A DNA stretch of 57,604 nucleotides from Wenzhouxiangella sp. 15190 (GCF_003417465.1 NZ_QVMV01000034.1:1-57604); one strand, 5' to 3'; counted from the stretch's first letter, positions 1-9,473 are shown. A program made the numbers and translations. Notes: generated by a model not told the origin, from the letters alone.

Positions 1-744
1 CTTTTCGTTGATTCGGCGCTCGTCTTCGCGGATGGCCTTGTAGATGGTCAGGAAATGATCGAGCGCGCTCTCGCCCATCAGGCGCTTGCTGGCATGGGCC
101 GAGCGACCGGGTACCTGCACCTTCAGCGACATGGCGCCGGCATGGGCAATGACCAGTTCCGGCACACCGCTGGCCCCGGTGGTTGGTTCGGGAATGATGG
201 CGGCGTGCGCATCCCAGCCACCGCGGATGGCCGCCAGGGTTCCCAGGCCGCTGTCCTCTTCGGCCGGGACCGCTGCGAAGATGATTCGGCCGGGGAAATT
301 GCGTCCACTTTCGGCAAAGGCCTCGAATACAGCCATGGCCGCGGCCAGTCCGGATTTCATGTCGGAAGAACCGCAGCCGTAGATACGGTCGCCACGGCTG
401 ATTCCGGAAAACGGTTCGTCGCTCCAGCGGTCGTAATCGCCCGGCGGCACTACGTCGACGTGACCGGTCAGCAGGATCGACGGGCCGGGCTGATCGCCGC
501 GCAGCACGCCCACGACCAGCGGTGCCCAGGCGCGTTCGACCTCATGCCCGGGATAACGAGGGTCGCGCTGGAGGGAGGCAATGCCGTCGTTCCAGTAGTC
601 GATTTCGGCGTCGAACTGCTGAAGCCAGTTGGCGATATGCGAGACGATGTTGTCTTCTGCGCCGGTCAGCGAGGGAACCCGGATAAGCGAAACCAGGTTT
701 TCCTTGATCCGGTCGATGTCTATCAGCGAGGCCCGTCTGACCAT
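1..744 (-). CDS. M20 family metallopeptidase (ArgE/DapE-like), 3' end outside the window
   Basis: Only the first 248 codons are present, because the frame is still open at the left edge. The product is a zinc-dependent M20 amidohydrolase, a family that deacylates amino acids (acetylornithine, succinyl-diaminopimelate) or cleaves small peptides. Visible metal-site motifs are GHVDVVPPGD (residues 94-103), the bridging Asp of CGSSDMKSG (Asp128) and the Glu-Glu pair of AEEDSG (162-163). The ATG at 744 is preceded by GGAGGG at good spacing, which fixes the start. It is divergent from a decayed CocE-type hydrolase. Substrate cannot be told; it is not next to dapD or argB, so a biosynthetic DapE/ArgE role is uncertain. 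Confidence 0.85.
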   Translation of the reverse strand, partial: MVRRASLIDIDRIKENLVSLIRVPSLTGAEDNIVSHIANWLQQFDAEIDYWNDGIASLQRDPRYPGHEVERAWAPLVVGVLRGDQPGPSILLTGHVDVVPPGDYDRWSDEPFSGISRGDRIYGCGSSDMKSGLAAAMAVFEAFAESGRNFPGRIIFAAVPAEEDSGLGTLAAIRGGWDAHAAIIPEPTTGASGVPELVIAHAGAMSLKVQVPGRSAHASKRLMGESALDHFLTIYKAIREDERRINEK

Positions 745-934
745 GAATCTGCCCTCCGTGAAACGGCCTGTGACGTGATGTTTTCCAACAATCAGTCAAG
801 CCTGTACAAACACAATAACCGGCCTTGCTGAAGAAAGCACTAATTCAGGTCAATATCCGGACGGTTTCCGTCATGGCGATGCGGTCAGGACGGGCGGCTC
901 CTTCTCCGTTCTGGCTGGTGCTATGGCGCTTTGA

Positions 935-2373
935 GTGCCGCGATGGCCGGAAGTTGTCGATGAAGACGGTGAAGCCATCATGCACTGGCTGGCGAGGCAG
1001 TCCTGGTGCAGCGGCCAGGTCGGCATGATCGGCATTTCCTGGGGCGGCTTCAACGGACTGCAGATCGCCGAGTGCCAGCCAGAGCCGCTCAAGGCCATCA
1101 CCACGGCCTGTTCCACGGACGATCGCTACACCGACGACATCCACTACATGGGCGGCTGCCTGCTGGCGGACAACCTTTCCTGGACCTCTACGATGTATAG
1201 CCATAACGCGCTGCCCCCGGATCCGCTTCTGAAGAAGAACTGGCGGCACGGTTCGGTCAACGAAAATTATGATCGGATCCGGGTTCCAGTCACGGCCCTC
1301 TACCGGCTGGGCCGACGGCTATTCCAATGCGGTGTTTCGGCTCATGGACAACTTGAGCACGCCGCGCATGGGGCTCATCGGCCCCTGGGGGCACAAGTAT
1401 CCGCACCAGGGACGTCCCGGACCGGCCATCGATTTTCTTTCGGAAGCCTTGCGCTGGTGGGACCGTTGGCTCAAGGACATCGAAAGCGGCATCGAACAGG
1501 AGCCATGCTGCGCACCTGGATGCAGGACAGCGCGCCCCCGAACCCTCGGCGGTGCGCTGGTGTTCGACAGCAAGACGCTGACCGCACCGATTGAGATTCT
1601 GGGCTCGCCGGTCGTCACTTTTCGCGTGAAGTCGGACCGCCCCGTCGCCATGCTTGCCGTACGACTTTCGGAGGTGCGCCAGAACGAGGAGACCACCCGT
1701 ATTACCTACGGACTCTTGAATTTGACTCATCGCAACAGTCACGAGCAACCGGAACCACTGAAGCCCGGCAAGTTCTAAACCGTGCGCGTGACCTTGAACG
1801 AATTGGCGCATCGCTTCTTTTCCCGGCACCGCGTCCGTCTCTCGGTGTCTACCTCGTACTGACCCCTGGCCTGGCCCGCGTCCGAACCGTCCAGGGGTGG
1901 TGATCGACGCGGTCGGCAGCTACTTGGATCTGCCCGTTCGCGAGTCGAGCGAGACTGAAGACGACCGCCAGCTGTTCAGCGCGCCGCAGGGTGCGGCTGA
2001 ATCGGCGACGACAATGATTCAGCCTCGCGACTATGCCTGGACGGTAACGCGCGACCTGGCGCACGATCGTTCTGTACTCGAGATTCGCAAGGACAAGGGT
2101 GAGGTTCGTATCGACGAATTGGATCTGGACGTACGGATTCGGACAGTCGAGTGGTACAGCCACTCGGGAAATGACTACGACTCGATCCGTGGTAAAACCG
2201 AAAACGTGCGTCGCCTTTGCCGAGACGAGTGGTCAGTAACCGTGCGAGCGCGCACGGTACTCACGTTAGACGCGGGGCACTTCTATCTTCGCGCCGAACT
2301 GGACGGCTACGAGGGCGATCGGCGCGTCCATTCCCACAATATCGAGAAGAAGATCGACCGAGACCTCGTCTGA
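935..2373 (+). pseudogene. Decayed CocE/NonD family (peptidase S15-like) alpha/beta hydrolase
   Basis: Pieces of one CocE/NonD hydrolase are spread over different frames. The first piece (about 935-1300) has the nucleophile elbow GISWGGF. The second (about 1305-1500) reads ADGYSNAVFRLMDNL and LIGPWGHKYPH, with the late catalytic-domain His. A short bit (about 1504-1545) continues in the first frame. The next piece (about 1550-1860) carries the C-terminal jelly-roll but is broken by TAA at 1776 and by TGA at 1859, where the family usually has Trp. The tail (about 1890-2373) is intact and ends in RDLV as full-length relatives do. The N-terminal ~100 residues and part of the linker are missing. 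At least three frameshifts, two stops and a deletion make this a clear pseudogene. Confidence 0.85.
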
Positions 2374-2388
2374 TGATCAACTGCGCGA

Positions 2389-2763
2389 TTAGACAAGGAT
2401 GTTGCCCCAGCTGTTGGGTAGTACGTCTTCGAAGCGGAAGTCAAGTACGTCCATGATGTTGCGGAATTTGACGTGCAGTTCCTGCGGATTTTCCGCGCCG
2501 ATGAAGATGTCGCCGATTTCGAAGCTGTAGCTGTCCTGGCCCTTGAGATCGGACAGCCGCATGCCTTCCTCTACCGCGATGTCTATCAGCAGTTCGGGAT
2601 AGATCCGCTGCAGCGCGGCAATCTGCTCCTTGGGGGAAGTCCGGATCACCGTGGCGTCGTAGTCGACGAGGCCGTGAAACTCGTAATCTGTTGCGTCTCG
2701 AACCGTCTGCAGTTCCTTCAGGTTGAAGTCGTCGAGCCCGATCACGAAGATGTGCTTTGCCAT
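2389..2763 (-). CDS. Short protein, possible remnant of an ATP-grasp ligase
   Basis: A 124-residue protein with a plausible ATG at 2763. The first ~25 residues (KHIFVIGLDDFN) look like the N-terminal Rossmann-like strand of ATP-grasp ligases. The second half (RLSDLKGQDSYSF and following) resembles the end of such proteins. A full ATP-grasp enzyme has 300-450 residues, so the catalytic core would be missing, as if removed by an internal deletion. This fits its position beside a decayed hydrolase gene. The family assignment rests on weak pattern similarity; it could instead be an intact small protein of unknown function. Confidence 0.4.
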   Translation of the reverse strand: MAKHIFVIGLDDFNLKELQTVRDATDYEFHGLVDYDATVIRTSPKEQIAALQRIYPELLIDIAVEEGMRLSDLKGQDSYSFEIGDIFIGAENPQELHVKFRNIMDVLDFRFEDVLPNSWGNILV

Positions 2764-2833
2764 TGCGGCCTGTCGATATCATTGTCAGGAATAAGTCTTC
2801 AGCATACCGAATCGCCGCGCCTTTCCGGAACCA

Positions 2834-2856
2834 CCTTCCCCCGGGGCGGGGGAAGG
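2834..2856 (-). terminator. GC-rich hairpin after hflC
   Basis: A perfect 9-bp stem (CCTTCCCCC / GGGGGAAGG) with a 5-base loop lies 14 bases beyond the hflC stop codon. There is no T-run after it in either direction, so termination would be weak or need Rho. Confidence 0.35.
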
Positions 2857-2869
2857 TTCAACAGCCTGA

Positions 2870-3811
2870 TTACTGCACCTGCGACTCTTCCAGGTAGCGG
2901 AAGAAGTCCGAATCGGCACTCAGCATGATGGTGGCATTGGGGCCCAGTGCCCGGTAGCTTTCCAGCGTGCGGAAGAAGGAATAGAATTCCGGCTCGGCGC
3001 CGAAGGCTTCGCCGTATATCTGGGTGGCTTCGGCGTCGGCCTCGCCCCGGATTTCCTCGGCCTCGCGCTCGGCCTCCGAGCGAATGCGGCGAAGATCGCG
3101 TTCCATGTTGCCGAGGATTTCCTGGCTGCGGCCCTTGCCTTCGGAACGGAAGCGCTCAGCGATTGACTGGCGTTCGGCGATCATGCGGTTTTCGACCTGC
3201 TTTCGAACCGAATCAATGTAGTTGACCCGCTTGACGCGCACGTCGTCGAGCACGATACCCAGGGTGGGCATGGAATCACGTGCGCGCTCGAGGATTTCGG
3301 TCTCCAGCAGCTCGCGGCCGAGCTTGGGCTGCTTCTCGAGGTTGATGTCGCCGCGATCAGCCATTGCCGGGTCAGCTAGGTCGTCGACATCGACTTCCCA
3401 GTCCTTGGAGCGCACGATCTCCTCGAGTTCGGTTGAAGAGACCATGTCGCGCACCACCGAGTCGACAATGTCGTCGAGCCGGGTCCGGGCACCGGCTTCG
3501 TCGCGCACGCTGGTCAAAAAGAGCAGCGGATCGTCGATACGCCAGCGTGCCGTGGTATCGACCAGGATGAATTCCCGGCCCAGGGTTGGAATCTGGGTGA
3601 CGTCGCCATCCCAGACCAGCAACCGCTTGTCGAAGCGACGCACGTTCTGCCAGGGCAGTTTCACCTTCAGGCCCGGCTCGCTGATGACGTCACCCATGGG
3701 CTCGCCGAACTGGACGATGATGGCCTGCTCGGCTTCGTCGACGGTGTAGAACACGAAGTTGCCGCCGGCGATGAGTACGATCGCGACGATTGCAATAATG
3801 ATCGTTTTCAT
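2870..3811 (-). CDS. hflC: HflC, SPFH-domain membrane protease modulator
   Basis: HflC forms with HflK the large inner-membrane, periplasm-facing SPFH cage that surrounds and restrains the FtsH protease. The 313-residue protein has an N-terminal signal anchor (residues 3-24), then the Band-7 domain beginning EAEQAIIVQFGEP. A long charged helical region rich in Arg/Glu (about 205-265) follows, typical of the coiled-coil wall. The ATG overlaps the hflK stop (ATGA), so the two are translationally coupled. The usual hfq-hflX genes upstream and purA downstream are absent here. Confidence 0.95.
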   Translation of the reverse strand: MKTIIIAIVAIVLIAGGNFVFYTVDEAEQAIIVQFGEPMGDVISEPGLKVKLPWQNVRRFDKRLLVWDGDVTQIPTLGREFILVDTTARWRIDDPLLFLTSVRDEAGARTRLDDIVDSVVRDMVSSTELEEIVRSKDWEVDVDDLADPAMADRGDINLEKQPKLGRELLETEILERARDSMPTLGIVLDDVRVKRVNYIDSVRKQVENRMIAERQSIAERFRSEGKGRSQEILGNMERDLRRIRSEAEREAEEIRGEADAEATQIYGEAFGAEPEFYSFFRTLESYRALGPNATIMLSADSDFFRYLEESQVQ

Positions 3812-4854
3812 TGTTCACCTCCGGCGCGAGGCGCGGCGTTGCGGTTGACATCGAGCAGCGGTAGCGGAGAAACCTGGCCGTCCTGGACGACCAGCACCTG
3901 GCCGATGGTGGGCAGTACTTCGTTGAGGGTTTCCAGGTATAGCCTGGAGCGGGTGACCTCGGGGGCCAAAAGGTATTCGTTCAGAACCGCCGAGAACCGG
4001 GTGCTCTCGCCCATCGCCCGGTTGACGCGTTCAGTGGCGTAGCCCTCGGCTTCAGCCACGGTACGCAAGGCCGCGCCTTCGGCATTGGGAATTTCCTGGT
4101 TGACGCGCTTTTGCGCCTCATTGATCATGCGTTCGCGTTCCTGGCGCGCCTCGTTGACTTCATTGAACGCCGGCTGCACCGCAGGCGGTGGCACGACATC
4201 CTGCATTTCGACGGTGTTGATCCGGATGCCGGCGTCATAACCTTCCATGATTTCCTGGATTTCTTCCTGCGCCTTTTGCTGGATCTCGACGCGACCGACG
4301 GTGAGCACTTCGGAGCCGAGCATATTGCCGACGATCCGACGCATCACCGATTCGGAAATATCGCGCAGCGTGCGTGTCGGCTCGCGCATTTCGTAGAGGA
4401 ACTTGATCGGATCGGCGATCCGGTACTGAACCACCCACTCGACGTCGATCATGTTCAGGTCGCCGGTGAGCATCAGCGATTCGGCCTCGAAGTCCTGGCT
4501 GCTGTATGTGGAGCGCCCGCCCTGGCGCGTACCCTGGGTCCGGAATCCGAACTCCTGTTTGAGCACACGCTCGGTGGCCACGCGCTGGACCTGGTCGATG
4601 CCGAATGGAATCTTGAAGTGCAGGCCCGGGTCGGTGATGCCGATGACCGCCCCGAAGCGTTTGACCACCGCCCGCTCCTCGGGCTGGACGGTATAAAACA
4701 CGCTGAACGCACCCCAGATCAGCGCGATCGCGATCGCGATGCCGATGATGACCTTGCCCGACGGGCCGCCACCACCGGTGATTTTCTCCAGTACTGCGGT
4801 CAAGTCGGGCGGGCCTTGCTGGCCGCGACCGTTGGAATTGACGGATTGAATCAT
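3808..4854 (-). CDS. hflK: HflK, SPFH-domain partner of HflC
   Basis: A 348-residue SPFH protein that pairs with HflC around FtsH. It has a short glycine-rich cytoplasmic N-terminus (residues 1-33), one transmembrane helix (about 34-53), then the Band-7 core starting PEERAVVKRFG. A late segment reads EAEGYATERVNRA, characteristic of HflK. E. coli HflK is longer (about 419) mainly because of its Gly-rich N-terminal stretch, which is short here. First gene of the two-gene operon; its stop overlaps the hflC start. Confidence 0.95.
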   Translation of the reverse strand: MIQSVNSNGRGQQGPPDLTAVLEKITGGGGPSGKVIIGIAIAIALIWGAFSVFYTVQPEERAVVKRFGAVIGITDPGLHFKIPFGIDQVQRVATERVLKQEFGFRTQGTRQGGRSTYSSQDFEAESLMLTGDLNMIDVEWVVQYRIADPIKFLYEMREPTRTLRDISESVMRRIVGNMLGSEVLTVGRVEIQQKAQEEIQEIMEGYDAGIRINTVEMQDVVPPPAVQPAFNEVNEARQERERMINEAQKRVNQEIPNAEGAALRTVAEAEGYATERVNRAMGESTRFSAVLNEYLLAPEVTRSRLYLETLNEVLPTIGQVLVVQDGQVSPLPLLDVNRNAAPRAGGEQ

Positions 4855-4921
4855 GATTGTTCACTCCCTGAAGGCTGAACTCGCCAGTGTACCGGCTTGA
4901 GTTACTGAACCGGCCGCTCTG

Positions 4922-5476
4922 TTACGAGCGTTTCATCAACTCGTTCCAGCCATCCATGCCCAATTCCCGCAACGTCTTGATGTTGCGCTCAAAAATCTCC
5001 TCGGGATTGGATAAATTGGCCGTGGCCGCCTCGATACTCGCTTCGCGCAGCAGGTGCAGCATGGGGTAGGGCGACCGGTTGGTGCAGTTGGCCGGATCGT
5101 CCGGATGGCTGTCGGCAAACCGGTAGTCGGGATGGAAGCTGGCAATCTGGATCGTTCCGTCCAGCGCCAGGTCTTCCAGCAGCCGGTCCGCAAGTTCGAG
5201 AAAGTCGTTGTAATCCAGAAAGTCACCCAGCACGTGGGGATGAATCAGCAGCGTGGTCTCGCATTCGGCCGGATCGGCATATTGCAGCGCCAGCAATTCG
5301 TCGGCCAGATCCTGGGCCAACTGTTGTTGGCTGCTCGCCTCGCTGACCCTGAATCGAATCCGACCCTGACGCCACGGCGAAGCGGCAAACGGGCACAGGT
5401 TCAGCCCGATAACGACTGTCTCCAGCCATTGGCGAGTGGCCTCGACGACCCGTTGATGTTCCGACGACTCTGACAT
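4922..5476 (-). CDS. DUF1415 family protein
   Basis: A 184-residue soluble protein of the DUF1415 family, widespread in proteobacteria and of unknown function. Family marks are the opening TRQWLETVVIGLNLCPFA and a middle block with SFHPDYRFADS. The C-terminal block reads RSPYPMLHLLREAS. No signal peptide or membrane segment is seen. It lies 67 bases upstream of hflK on the same strand and could be co-transcribed with it, but no functional link is known to me. Confidence 0.85.
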   Translation of the reverse strand: MSESSEHQRVVEATRQWLETVVIGLNLCPFAASPWRQGRIRFRVSEASSQQQLAQDLADELLALQYADPAECETTLLIHPHVLGDFLDYNDFLELADRLLEDLALDGTIQIASFHPDYRFADSHPDDPANCTNRSPYPMLHLLREASIEAATANLSNPEEIFERNIKTLRELGMDGWNELMKRS

Positions 5477-5609
5477 GTCGGCATTCTAGAGCGAAAACCC
5501 GGGCCGACAAGATCTTCAGTCACCGATTTGAACTTCCGTAAAGAAACAGGCAGGGCGGGCCAATCGGATTGAATGAACCGAACGCTCAAGATATTGAGCG
5601 TCTGGCTGT

Positions 5610-6092
5610 CTAGTAACGACCACCCATCTTGTAAACATAGTTGGCCAGTTCCCGTGCCTCGGTATTCATGCGCATCAGGTTGACGTGAGTGATGCGGAAA
5701 ATGGCCCGCATGATCTTGTAGACCAGGCGCGGATGAGTTTCGATCAGGCCCTCGAAGTCGGCCGGCTCCAGGCAATAGACCACCGAATCCTCCTGGGCCT
5801 TGAGGGTGGCCGCACGCGGTGTTCCATCGATGAAGGCGCGAGTGCCGGCAAACTCTCCCGGCGACATGGAGTAAACGTGGGTCAGCTCACCCTTCTGGTT
5901 ATTGAGCACCTCGATCTTGCCATCGGCCAGCAGGAACAGTCGCCGGTCCTTGTCATCTTCATTGATCAGGATTTCGTCCTTGGCCACGTTTTCGGTGGTC
6001 AGGATGCCCTTCAGGGCCTCGATTTCCTCGTCGAGCAGCTCCTCGCCGAGGAAGGATTTCTTGAGACGATTGCCGTCTATGGGATGGTTCAT
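5610..6092 (-). CDS. Stand-alone cyclic-nucleotide-binding domain protein
   Basis: A 160-residue protein made of a single CNB (Crp-type) sensor domain. The phosphate-binding-cassette-like segment reads PGEFAGTRAFIDGTPRAATL. Unlike Crp/Fnr it has no helix-turn-helix after the domain; it ends with a short helix and a Tyr/Gly-rich tail. It may act as a cytoplasmic sensor through protein contacts. The longer open frame up to 6455 is rejected: the ATG at 6092 has GAGG upstream and begins the recognisable domain. Divergent from a diguanylate cyclase gene, so a shared nucleotide-signalling theme is possible but unproven. Confidence 0.8.
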   Translation of the reverse strand: MNHPIDGNRLKKSFLGEELLDEEIEALKGILTTENVAKDEILINEDDKDRRLFLLADGKIEVLNNQKGELTHVYSMSPGEFAGTRAFIDGTPRAATLKAQEDSVVYCLEPADFEGLIETHPRLVYKIMRAIFRITHVNLMRMNTEARELANYVYKMGGRY

Positions 6093-6400
6093 TTCGATGG
6101 CCTCGAATGCGCTCTGTGGAGGTTGCAAGATTAGCAGTTTTCGCGGCCATTCGCAGGACTTTGGGCCGGATCCCGCGACGGTTGCGGGCTCTGGATGACC
6201 GTGGTTTTTTCCTTCCGGCTGACTGGACAGAGCCTGGGGAGCACTGCGGCCTGAACCGACCAGCAACCGGTGCGGTCGGAATGAATTGGAATTCGGGGGA
6301 TAGGGGTTTATCCTTCTCGCTCGCGCGAACGCGCGAAGTGAAACGGTTCGATCGGAAGATGGTCGATATCGCGCCTGGCATCCAGGGGGGAAGTTCAGAA
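6093..6400. other. 308-base divergent intergenic region
   Basis: Separates the CNB gene (leftward) and the GGDEF gene (rightward). I see the Shine-Dalgarno of the rightward gene (GGGGGGAAG at 6385-6393) and a small hairpin (CCCGC/GCGGG around 6173), but no convincing coding sequence or clear promoter pair. Confidence 0.4.
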
Positions 6401-7423
6401 ATGGCCATCTCGACAACACGGAGTCATCGCGAACGTCGCACCGTTTTGCGCGCAATGATGGTGGTCACCGCCCTGGGCGGCATCCTGTTCGCCTGGCTCA
6501 ACCTGTACCGTGGTCTTTGGGCGGCTTCCCTCGTCGAGTTCGCGTTCGTGGGCTATTCCCTTGCCCTGCTTCCGGTCATCGGCCGTACCAGGCATTTCAG
6601 GGGCTGGGCGTTGGCCTACGTGATCCCCTGGACTGGCGCGATGTTGGCGATCCTCGCGATGCCGGGAGCCTCGCCGTCGGTTTTCGTCTGGCCGATTCTG
6701 CTGCCTCTGGTGCTCCATTTCCTGCTTGGCAGCCGGTTGGGCCTTGCCGTTTCCCTGGCCAGTTTTTCCGGCGCGGCGTTGCTTGCCTGGATTCGGTTTG
6801 GACTGCCGGCCGACAGCCCGCAATTCACGGTGGCCGCGAATTTTTCGCTGGCGGGCATGCTGGGACTTGCGCTTGCGCATGTCTACGAGCGCGGCCGCGA
6901 ACGCAGCGAGCACCGCTTGCGCGAGATTGCCGCCACCGACACGCTGACGGGCCTGCCCAACCGTAATCTGCTGGAGGAAACCTTCAAACGGCTCTGTGCC
7001 ACGGCACGCGATGACCATCAACCGCTTTCGATTCTGTTGATGGATCTTGACCACTTCAAGTACATCAACGATGTCCATGGTCATGCCGCCGGTGATCGCG
7101 CGCTGGTGGACTTTGCCAAGCGACTGCGTTCCGAGCTGCGCGACGAGGACTTCCTGTGCCGGTTCGGCGGCGAGGAGTTTCTTGCCATGTTGCCGGATAC
7201 GTCCAGGGAGGTCGCCGGTCACGTGGCCGAGCGGCTGCGCACAGCCTGGCGCGAGCAGCCGGCCCATTGGAGCGCGTTGGATAACGTGGACCCGCACACA
7301 GTGAGCGTGGGCATCGCCACGTTGGGAAGCGACGGTGCGGATCTCGATACGCTGCTTCGCACGGCCGATCAGCGCTTGTACCGCGCCAAGGCCGAAGGAC
7401 GCGACCAGGTCGTGGCTGATTGA
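6401..7423 (+). CDS. Membrane-bound GGDEF diguanylate cyclase
   Basis: A 340-residue protein predicted to make c-di-GMP from two GTP. The N-terminal ~160 residues hold about six hydrophobic helices without a periplasmic sensor domain. The GGDEF domain follows from about residue 182 (ATDTLTGLPNRNLL) with the active-site loop GGEEF at 256-260. The RDED just before it (five residues from GGEEF) is a good inhibitory I-site, so product feedback is expected. The start at ATG 6401 is chosen because GGGGGAAG precedes it; the frame is open further upstream but lacks features. Confidence 0.92.
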   Translation: MAISTTRSHRERRTVLRAMMVVTALGGILFAWLNLYRGLWAASLVEFAFVGYSLALLPVIGRTRHFRGWALAYVIPWTGAMLAILAMPGASPSVFVWPILLPLVLHFLLGSRLGLAVSLASFSGAALLAWIRFGLPADSPQFTVAANFSLAGMLGLALAHVYERGRERSEHRLREIAATDTLTGLPNRNLLEETFKRLCATARDDHQPLSILLMDLDHFKYINDVHGHAAGDRALVDFAKRLRSELRDEDFLCRFGGEEFLAMLPDTSREVAGHVAERLRTAWREQPAHWSALDNVDPHTVSVGIATLGSDGADLDTLLRTADQRLYRAKAEGRDQVVAD

Positions 7424-7492
7424 TCGGGGCGCCTGGCCTACGACGCAGTGATTCCTGATCTGGCAGTTTCCGACTGCAGTTCTGTCTGGTTT

Positions 7493-8383
7493 TCAGGAAC
7501 GGTCCGGAAGCTCCCAGAGGTCGACGCGGTCGAGAGCAATGTAGGGCACGGCGAGCCGGCGCCCGGATGCATCGAGGCCGATATCGGCGGGGCGGCCGGG
7601 GGTCTGGATCAGGATCTCGGCCTCGCCATCACGCACGTACCAGATCGCCTGGTCATGCTGGGAGGCGACCAGCAGACCGCCTTGCCAGGGCTCCAGTCCG
7701 TCCATGTTGCCGCCGGCCGGCAGGGTGGTGATGTCGACGAACTCACCCGACGATGGACGGTAACCGAGAAATTCCAGTCCCCCGCCCCAGGGTGCGAGCA
7801 CCAGCGCTTCGTGGACCGGATCCCAGACAACGCCGTTCGGCGGTGAAGCCAGCTCCTCGTCGGCAACAATTGTTATCTCGCCGTCGGCAATCCGGAACAG
7901 GCGCGCGTTGCCGGTATCGGTCAGATAGATCGCGCCGTCCGGCCCGATCTCGACGTCGTTGAGGAAGCCCGGCTCGAAGGCGGAGAAATCGATGAATTCG
8001 AGCTGCTTGCCGGATCGGCGGTCGAAGGCGTGCAAGCCATCCGCATCGGCGACCCACAGGCGTTCACCGGCGATCCGCATCCCGCGCGGCCCGTGCAGCG
8101 GGTGCTGATCGCTGCCGGTCATGAATTCGCGCTCGAGGATTTCCCCGTCGGATGCGACCTTCGAGACGAAGCCGTTCGCGTCGCCGGAAGCATCGCCGTT
8201 GAAATTCGAGACGAACCAGATCTCCTGCTCCGCATCCCAATGGACGGCTTCCGGGCCGGCCAGGCCCTCGATGACGGCAATGCGGTCGTTGATGCCCTGG
8301 GCGTCATCGGTGGCGCCGGCAATGACAGCCTGTGCCGGTATCAGCATCAGCAACATGATCGAAAAGAGATTGATTCGCTTCAT
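7493..8383 (-). CDS. Secreted SMP-30/gluconolactonase-like beta-propeller protein
   Basis: A 296-residue exported protein with a signal peptide (residues 1-23, KRINLFSIMLLMLIPAQA). Six-bladed propeller repeats of the SMP-30/gluconolactonase/NHL type follow. Motifs include HGPRGMRIAG, LWVADADGLHAFD and NDVEIGPDGAIYLTD, which carries the Asn/Asp metal-site residues of the family. It is likely periplasmic and either hydrolyses a lactone-like compound or only binds. The ATG at 8383 is preceded by GGGAGAAG; an upstream extension to 8455 is rejected because it has no signal features. Convergent with the GGDEF gene. Confidence 0.75.
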   Translation of the reverse strand: MKRINLFSIMLLMLIPAQAVIAGATDDAQGINDRIAVIEGLAGPEAVHWDAEQEIWFVSNFNGDASGDANGFVSKVASDGEILEREFMTGSDQHPLHGPRGMRIAGERLWVADADGLHAFDRRSGKQLEFIDFSAFEPGFLNDVEIGPDGAIYLTDTGNARLFRIADGEITIVADEELASPPNGVVWDPVHEALVLAPWGGGLEFLGYRPSSGEFVDITTLPAGGNMDGLEPWQGGLLVASQHDQAIWYVRDGEAEILIQTPGRPADIGLDASGRRLAVPYIALDRVDLWELPDRS

Positions 8384-8545
8384 GACGACTTCTCCCGCAG
8401 GCGACGCATTGGTGGACAGTGCGTCCAATCTACCGCCGGCGCGATCCGGCGGCAAACCGGAACCATCAGCAGATCCGAGGTTCCCGAAGCCACTGACGCC
8501 CTGTTACATTGCCGCATTGATTCTTTGACTCGCACCGGAGGGATC

Positions 8546-9373
8546 ATGGGAGACGTCATTGTCGTCATCGGATCGGGATCGATCGGCCAGGCCATCGCCC
8601 GGCGCGTGAGCGCAGGCAAACAAGTCTTGCTTGCTGACTTGCAGCGTGAGAATGCAGATGCGGTCGCCAGGGTGATGGCCGACGCCGGTTTCGATGTTCG
8701 TCCGACGACGGTGGACGTCACCTCCAGGGCATCCGTCGACGCGCTGGTCGAGGAGGCGGTGGCGCTCGGCGATGTCAGCGGGATCATCCACTCGGCCGGT
8801 GTCTCACCCTCCAATGCCCCGCCTGAGGTGATTTTCAAGGTCGATCTTTATGGCGCGGCGGTCGTGCTCGAAGCCTTCGGAAACGTGATTGCCCGCGGCG
8901 GCTCCGGCCTGGTGGTCAGCTCACAAGCGGGCCATCGCCTGGGTGCGTTGCCGCCCGAAGAGGCTTCGGCATTGGCAACCACGCTGGCTGACAAACTGCT
9001 CGACCTGCCCATGCTTCAGCCCGACCGCGTGACGGACTCGTTGCGGGCCTACCAGATCGCCAAGCGGGGCAGTTCGCTGAGAGTCCAGGCCGAGGCGGTT
9101 GGGTGGGCCCGACGCGGTGCGCGACTCAACGCCATTAGCCCCGGGATTGTTGTCACGCCGCTGTCCAGGAAAGAACTGAACGGGCCGCACAGCCAGGATT
9201 ACCGGCGCATGATCGAGGTGTGCGCGGCCGGGCGGCCCGGTACACCGGATGAAGTCGGCAACCTCGGCGCGCTGCTCATGGGACCGGAGGGGCAATTCAT
9301 CTCCGGCAGTGATTTCCTGATGGATGGCGGGGTCACCGCAGCTTATTGGTACGGCGACCTGAAGCCGGAATGA
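8546..9373 (+). CDS. SDR family NAD(P)-dependent oxidoreductase
   Basis: A 275-residue short-chain dehydrogenase/reductase. The nucleotide-binding glycine motif GSGSIGQ is at residues 9-15. The catalytic Ser is in VVSSQAG (about 125-126) and the catalytic pair is Tyr169/Lys173 (YQIAK). The C-terminus GSDFLMDGGVTAAYWYG is typical of classical SDRs. The expected NAG motif is replaced by HSAG. The Asp of LLADLQ after the second strand suggests NAD(H) rather than NADPH. Substrate is unknown. ATG 8546 follows GGAGGGATC. Divergent from the SMP-30-like gene across about 160 bases. Confidence 0.85.
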   Translation: MGDVIVVIGSGSIGQAIARRVSAGKQVLLADLQRENADAVARVMADAGFDVRPTTVDVTSRASVDALVEEAVALGDVSGIIHSAGVSPSNAPPEVIFKVDLYGAAVVLEAFGNVIARGGSGLVVSSQAGHRLGALPPEEASALATTLADKLLDLPMLQPDRVTDSLRAYQIAKRGSSLRVQAEAVGWARRGARLNAISPGIVVTPLSRKELNGPHSQDYRRMIEVCAAGRPGTPDEVGNLGALLMGPEGQFISGSDFLMDGGVTAAYWYGDLKPE

Positions 9374-9473
9374 CCCGCACAGTGTAATATCTGACTTTAG
9401 TTCCCCTTCCAGGTTAGGGCTGCGTGGTGAACAAAAGTAAATCGAACGTTCGACCCAGGCGGCCGCGGGCAGC

